Assembly (NCBI RefSeq): GCF_018687535.1
Contig: NZ_CP061295.1
Location: forward strand, 1,426,001 to 1,490,000
Direction: 5' to 3'
DNA length: 64,000 nt
Source of the DNA: Polynucleobacter sp. MWH-S4W17
GTDB taxonomy: Bacteria; Pseudomonadota; Gammaproteobacteria; Burkholderiales; Burkholderiaceae
Below, in pieces: positions 61,851 through 64,000 of the stretch; position 1 is the stretch's first letter; each line of letters opens with the position of its first letter. Made by a program: the position numbers and the translations under genes. The notes below the pieces were generated by a model. It searched no databases, was not told where the DNA came from, and was given only the letters and a program-made list of their open reading frames with translations.

Positions 61851-63422
61851 TTAAAGGATGTCGAGCTGATTCAGAATCTTTTGGGCATGCAGCACAATTT
61901 CTTTTTGATCTTCATCACTAATTCTTTTGAGGTTGGCCGTCATTAACTTAGTACGCGGGCTCGCTTCAAATTGAGCGCGATGCTTGATCAAAAAGTTCCA
62001 ATACAAAGTTGTGACTGGGCATGCCTCTTCCCCATAACGTATCTCAGGCTTGTATTTACATGAGGCGCAATAATTACTCATACGCTTGATGTACGCCCCG
62101 CTCGCTATATAGGGCTTGCTAGTAAACCGCCCGCCATTCGCAAATAAGGCCATTCCAGCCGTATTAGGCAGCTCCACCCACTCAATCGCATCTACGTAAA
62201 TCGCCAAATACCAATCACACACTTCTTGAGGCAGGATTTCAGCTAGAAGTGCAAAGTTTCCTGTCACCATTAAACGCTGAATATGGTGAGCATAGCCATA
62301 TTGCAATGTTTGACCAATAGCATCTTTCATGCAAGCCATCTGGGTTTGCCCAGTCCAATACCATTTGGGTAATGAGCGCTGATGCTGATAGTAGTTATCT
62401 TGCGCCATCTTAGGCATATCAAGGTAATACATACCCCGAACAAATTCACGCCAACCCAATATTTGTCGAATGAATCCTTCGATTGTCGATAGATCTAAAG
62501 CATATTTTTTCCAAGCAATGATGACCGCATCAATCACCTCGCGAGGATTCAGTAGCTTTAGGTTTAATGCGCTCGACAAAATTGAATGCCATCCAAATGG
62601 AGTATCCATCCACATAGCATCTTGATAAATGCCAAAGTTTCTGAGGCGGTATTCGACAAAATACTCAAGGGCTTGGAGAGCCTGGTTTCTCGTAACGGGC
62701 CAGTTAAATGAACCCAAAGATCCAGGATGATCTGGGTAAGTCTTTGCAACGAATGCCAATACTTCTTTGGTAATCGCATCCACTTCAAACGCCGCAGGAG
62801 CATCGATGATGCCAGGCCCCTTTTTCGGATAGGGCTTGCGATTATCTTGATCGAAGTTCCACTGACCACCCTCGGGGTTACCATCAGCATCTATCAACAC
62901 ATGGTGCTTCTTACGCATTAGGCGGTAAAAGTACTCCAGCCTGAGTTCTTTTTTGCCTGCAGTCCACTCCACAAACTCTTGGCGCGAGCAATAGAAATGC
63001 TCATCCTCAAGCATCTCTAGCTCAATATTGAGCTCTTTTGCTAATGCCTCAATCGCCTGCTTGAGACGCCATTCACCAGGCTCAATACAAACTAAATGCT
63101 TTACCTTCTTTTGCAGAATATGCTCTTTGAGAACCTCGACAATAGGCAGATGCGAACCTTGAACGTAGGTCAGTGGATATTCCAGCTTTTTAAGCTCTAC
63201 TGCAAAGTGGCGCATTGCCGAAAGAAATAAAGCAATTTTGGCTTTATGCGACCAAACATACTGAGCCTCATTAGCCGATTCAATCATGATGATTTCATCG
63301 GCTTGAGGATCAAAGCTTCGTAATGCGGCGCTCTGCAAATCAAGTTGATCCCCTAAAATCAGAACTAAGCGCTCAGACTCCGTGGTTTGCTGCTTGATTT
63401 TCTGCTTGATTTGCTGCTTCAT
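61851..63422 (-). CDS. Photolyase-related Fe-S cryptochrome (FeS-BCP/PhrB type)
   Basis: A 523-residue flavoprotein of the prokaryotic (6-4) photolyase / CryB group. The N-terminal part (ERLVLILGDQLDLQSAALRSFDP) binds the antenna, a ribityllumazine in known members; the C-terminal part binds FAD and a [4Fe-4S] cluster with Cys residues in NYCASCKYKPEIRYGEEACPVT plus a Cys further upstream (EVCDWY). It either repairs UV-made (6-4) lesions with blue light or senses light. Its start overlaps the DUF2805-like gene by an ATGA-type junction. Confidence 0.9.
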   Translation of the reverse strand: MKQQIKQKIKQQTTESERLVLILGDQLDLQSAALRSFDPQADEIIMIESANEAQYVWSHKAKIALFLSAMRHFAVELKKLEYPLTYVQGSHLPIVEVLKEHILQKKVKHLVCIEPGEWRLKQAIEALAKELNIELEMLEDEHFYCSRQEFVEWTAGKKELRLEYFYRLMRKKHHVLIDADGNPEGGQWNFDQDNRKPYPKKGPGIIDAPAAFEVDAITKEVLAFVAKTYPDHPGSLGSFNWPVTRNQALQALEYFVEYRLRNFGIYQDAMWMDTPFGWHSILSSALNLKLLNPREVIDAVIIAWKKYALDLSTIEGFIRQILGWREFVRGMYYLDMPKMAQDNYYQHQRSLPKWYWTGQTQMACMKDAIGQTLQYGYAHHIQRLMVTGNFALLAEILPQEVCDWYLAIYVDAIEWVELPNTAGMALFANGGRFTSKPYIASGAYIKRMSNYCASCKYKPEIRYGEEACPVTTLYWNFLIKHRAQFEASPRTKLMTANLKRISDEDQKEIVLHAQKILNQLDIL

Positions 63423-63688
63423 TTATTTTTGTATTGAGTGGGGCAATAGGCTCGAGTCACATCTTCACTACGTAAAGCGCTATGTTTTGTTGCTCGTCCA
63501 GTTACCCGCTTGCGCCAAAGTTCAAAGGAGCTGCGTTTTAGCTCTTTGCGCATAATGGCAATCACCTGAGGCTCACCTAGACCAAAGGTCTTCTCAATCG
63601 CATCAAATGGCGTGCGATCCTCCCAAGCCATTTCAATGAGGCGAGATAAATCGGGTTCTGCGAGAGTCTTGGGGGCTAGTTTTGGCAC
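63419..63688 (-). CDS. DUF2805/TIGR03643 small protein
   Basis: An 89-residue basic protein: DLSRLIEMAWEDRTPFDAIEKTFGLGEPQVIAIMRKELKRSSFELWRKRVTGRATKH. The helix-turn-helix-like pattern and many Arg/Lys suggest nucleic acid binding. Genes of this family sit next to Fe-S photolyases in many bacteria. It is the first gene of the three-gene unit and is divergent from the HNH-type gene. Confidence 0.88.
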   Translation of the reverse strand: MPKLAPKTLAEPDLSRLIEMAWEDRTPFDAIEKTFGLGEPQVIAIMRKELKRSSFELWRKRVTGRATKHSALRSEDVTRAYCPTQYKNK

Positions 63689-63729
63689 CCTGCAAGTTTA
63701 AGACTTATTCAATAAACTAGCTTGAGACT

Positions 63730-64000
63730 ATGATTGGAAAAATTCGTCAAAAACTGATTTCTCAAGAGGTCCCAGCAATACAAAAGCCGGCGGTAATCAT
63801 TTGCCCTATCTGTGATCGGCCCATCCCAGATTCACAGAAAGATGCACACCATCTCATCCCCAAATCTAAGGGTGGAAAAACCACTGAATACCTTCACCGT
63901 ATTTGCCATAAGCAAATACATGCCTTGTTTACCGAATCTGAGTTAGCCCAGCAATATCATCATGCCCAGATCCTAAGAGAACATCCGGAGATGAAGAAAT
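63730..64000 (+). CDS. HNH-type endonuclease-like protein, 3' end outside window
   Basis: ATG at 63730, open to the window edge (90 residues visible). It shows a zinc pair CPICDRPI, then AHHLIPKSKGGKTTEYLHRICHKQIHALFTESELA, which is the HNH fold (H-H-L-I-P ... H-R-I-C-H-K-Q-I-H). Stand-alone proteins of this size are common; substrate and role are unknown. Divergent from the photolyase unit with about 40 bp between starts. Confidence 0.8.
   Translation, partial: MIGKIRQKLISQEVPAIQKPAVIICPICDRPIPDSQKDAHHLIPKSKGGKTTEYLHRICHKQIHALFTESELAQQYHHAQILREHPEMKK

Noticed and set aside
1-64000. CRISPR arrays, prophage genes, transposases or integrases
   Set aside because: None seen: no spaced short repeats and no recombinase or phage structural gene, even in the tRNA-Lys islet.

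Overview
This window reads as a chromosomal segment of a betaproteobacterium of the Burkholderiaceae, most like the small freshwater genus Polynucleobacter. That placement is inferred from gene content and order: zapA followed by 6S RNA, two-gene oxalate modules, a second infA copy, compact operons, moderate GC and short gaps. No database search was possible.

Layout. Positions 1-5,773 hold an oxalate block on the minus strand: oxalyl-CoA decarboxylase, two formyl-CoA:oxalate CoA-transferase paralogues, a single-PAS protein and a Crp/Fnr-type regulator, with a perfect FNR-type box between regulator and oxc. Positions 5,850-9,814 carry a cobalamin riboswitch with a BtuB-type receptor, a small coiled-coil gene, zapA, 6S RNA and a TauE-family exporter. 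Positions 9,815-16,763 form a malonate locus: malonyl-CoA synthetase, a three-part TRAP transporter, malonyl-CoA decarboxylase and a LysR regulator, with a strong inverted repeat upstream of the decarboxylase gene.

Positions 16,771-40,611 are mostly housekeeping: lgt, holC, pepA, lptF/lptG, a CysB-like regulator, tRNA-Leu, yebC, purD, hemF, nadD, rsfS, rlmH, maf, rng, msbA with three LPS glycosyltransferases, dnaE, gluQ and an RhlE-type helicase. Positions 40,618-46,331 form a glyoxylate or 2-hydroxyacid locus: GlcG-like protein, aminotransferase, GntR regulator with two TTTGTATACAAA operators, and a large FAD/Fe-S dehydrogenase. Then come azlCD, queG, tsaE and amiC.

The accessory part begins at tRNA-Lys (50,665). 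A perfect 35-bp direct repeat of the tRNA 3' end recurs about 1 kb downstream and encloses four tiny genes resembling a toxin-antitoxin module. A third, degenerate copy lies at 53,601, so the region looks like two stacked islets. After it, an ArsR-type regulator, a secreted small protein, a NarL-type response regulator, a hybrid histidine kinase, an outer-membrane barrel protein and a 53-residue membrane peptide share a five-times repeated 18-bp motif. Two of the motif copies sit next to FNR-type boxes. This looks like a local regulon that I cannot match to a described system.

The right end carries an HMG-CoA-lyase/CoA-transferase pair, a glutathione-transferase-like protein, and a light-related trio (DUF2805-type protein, Fe-S photolyase-related protein, DUF2256 protein). 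The window ends inside an HNH-type gene.
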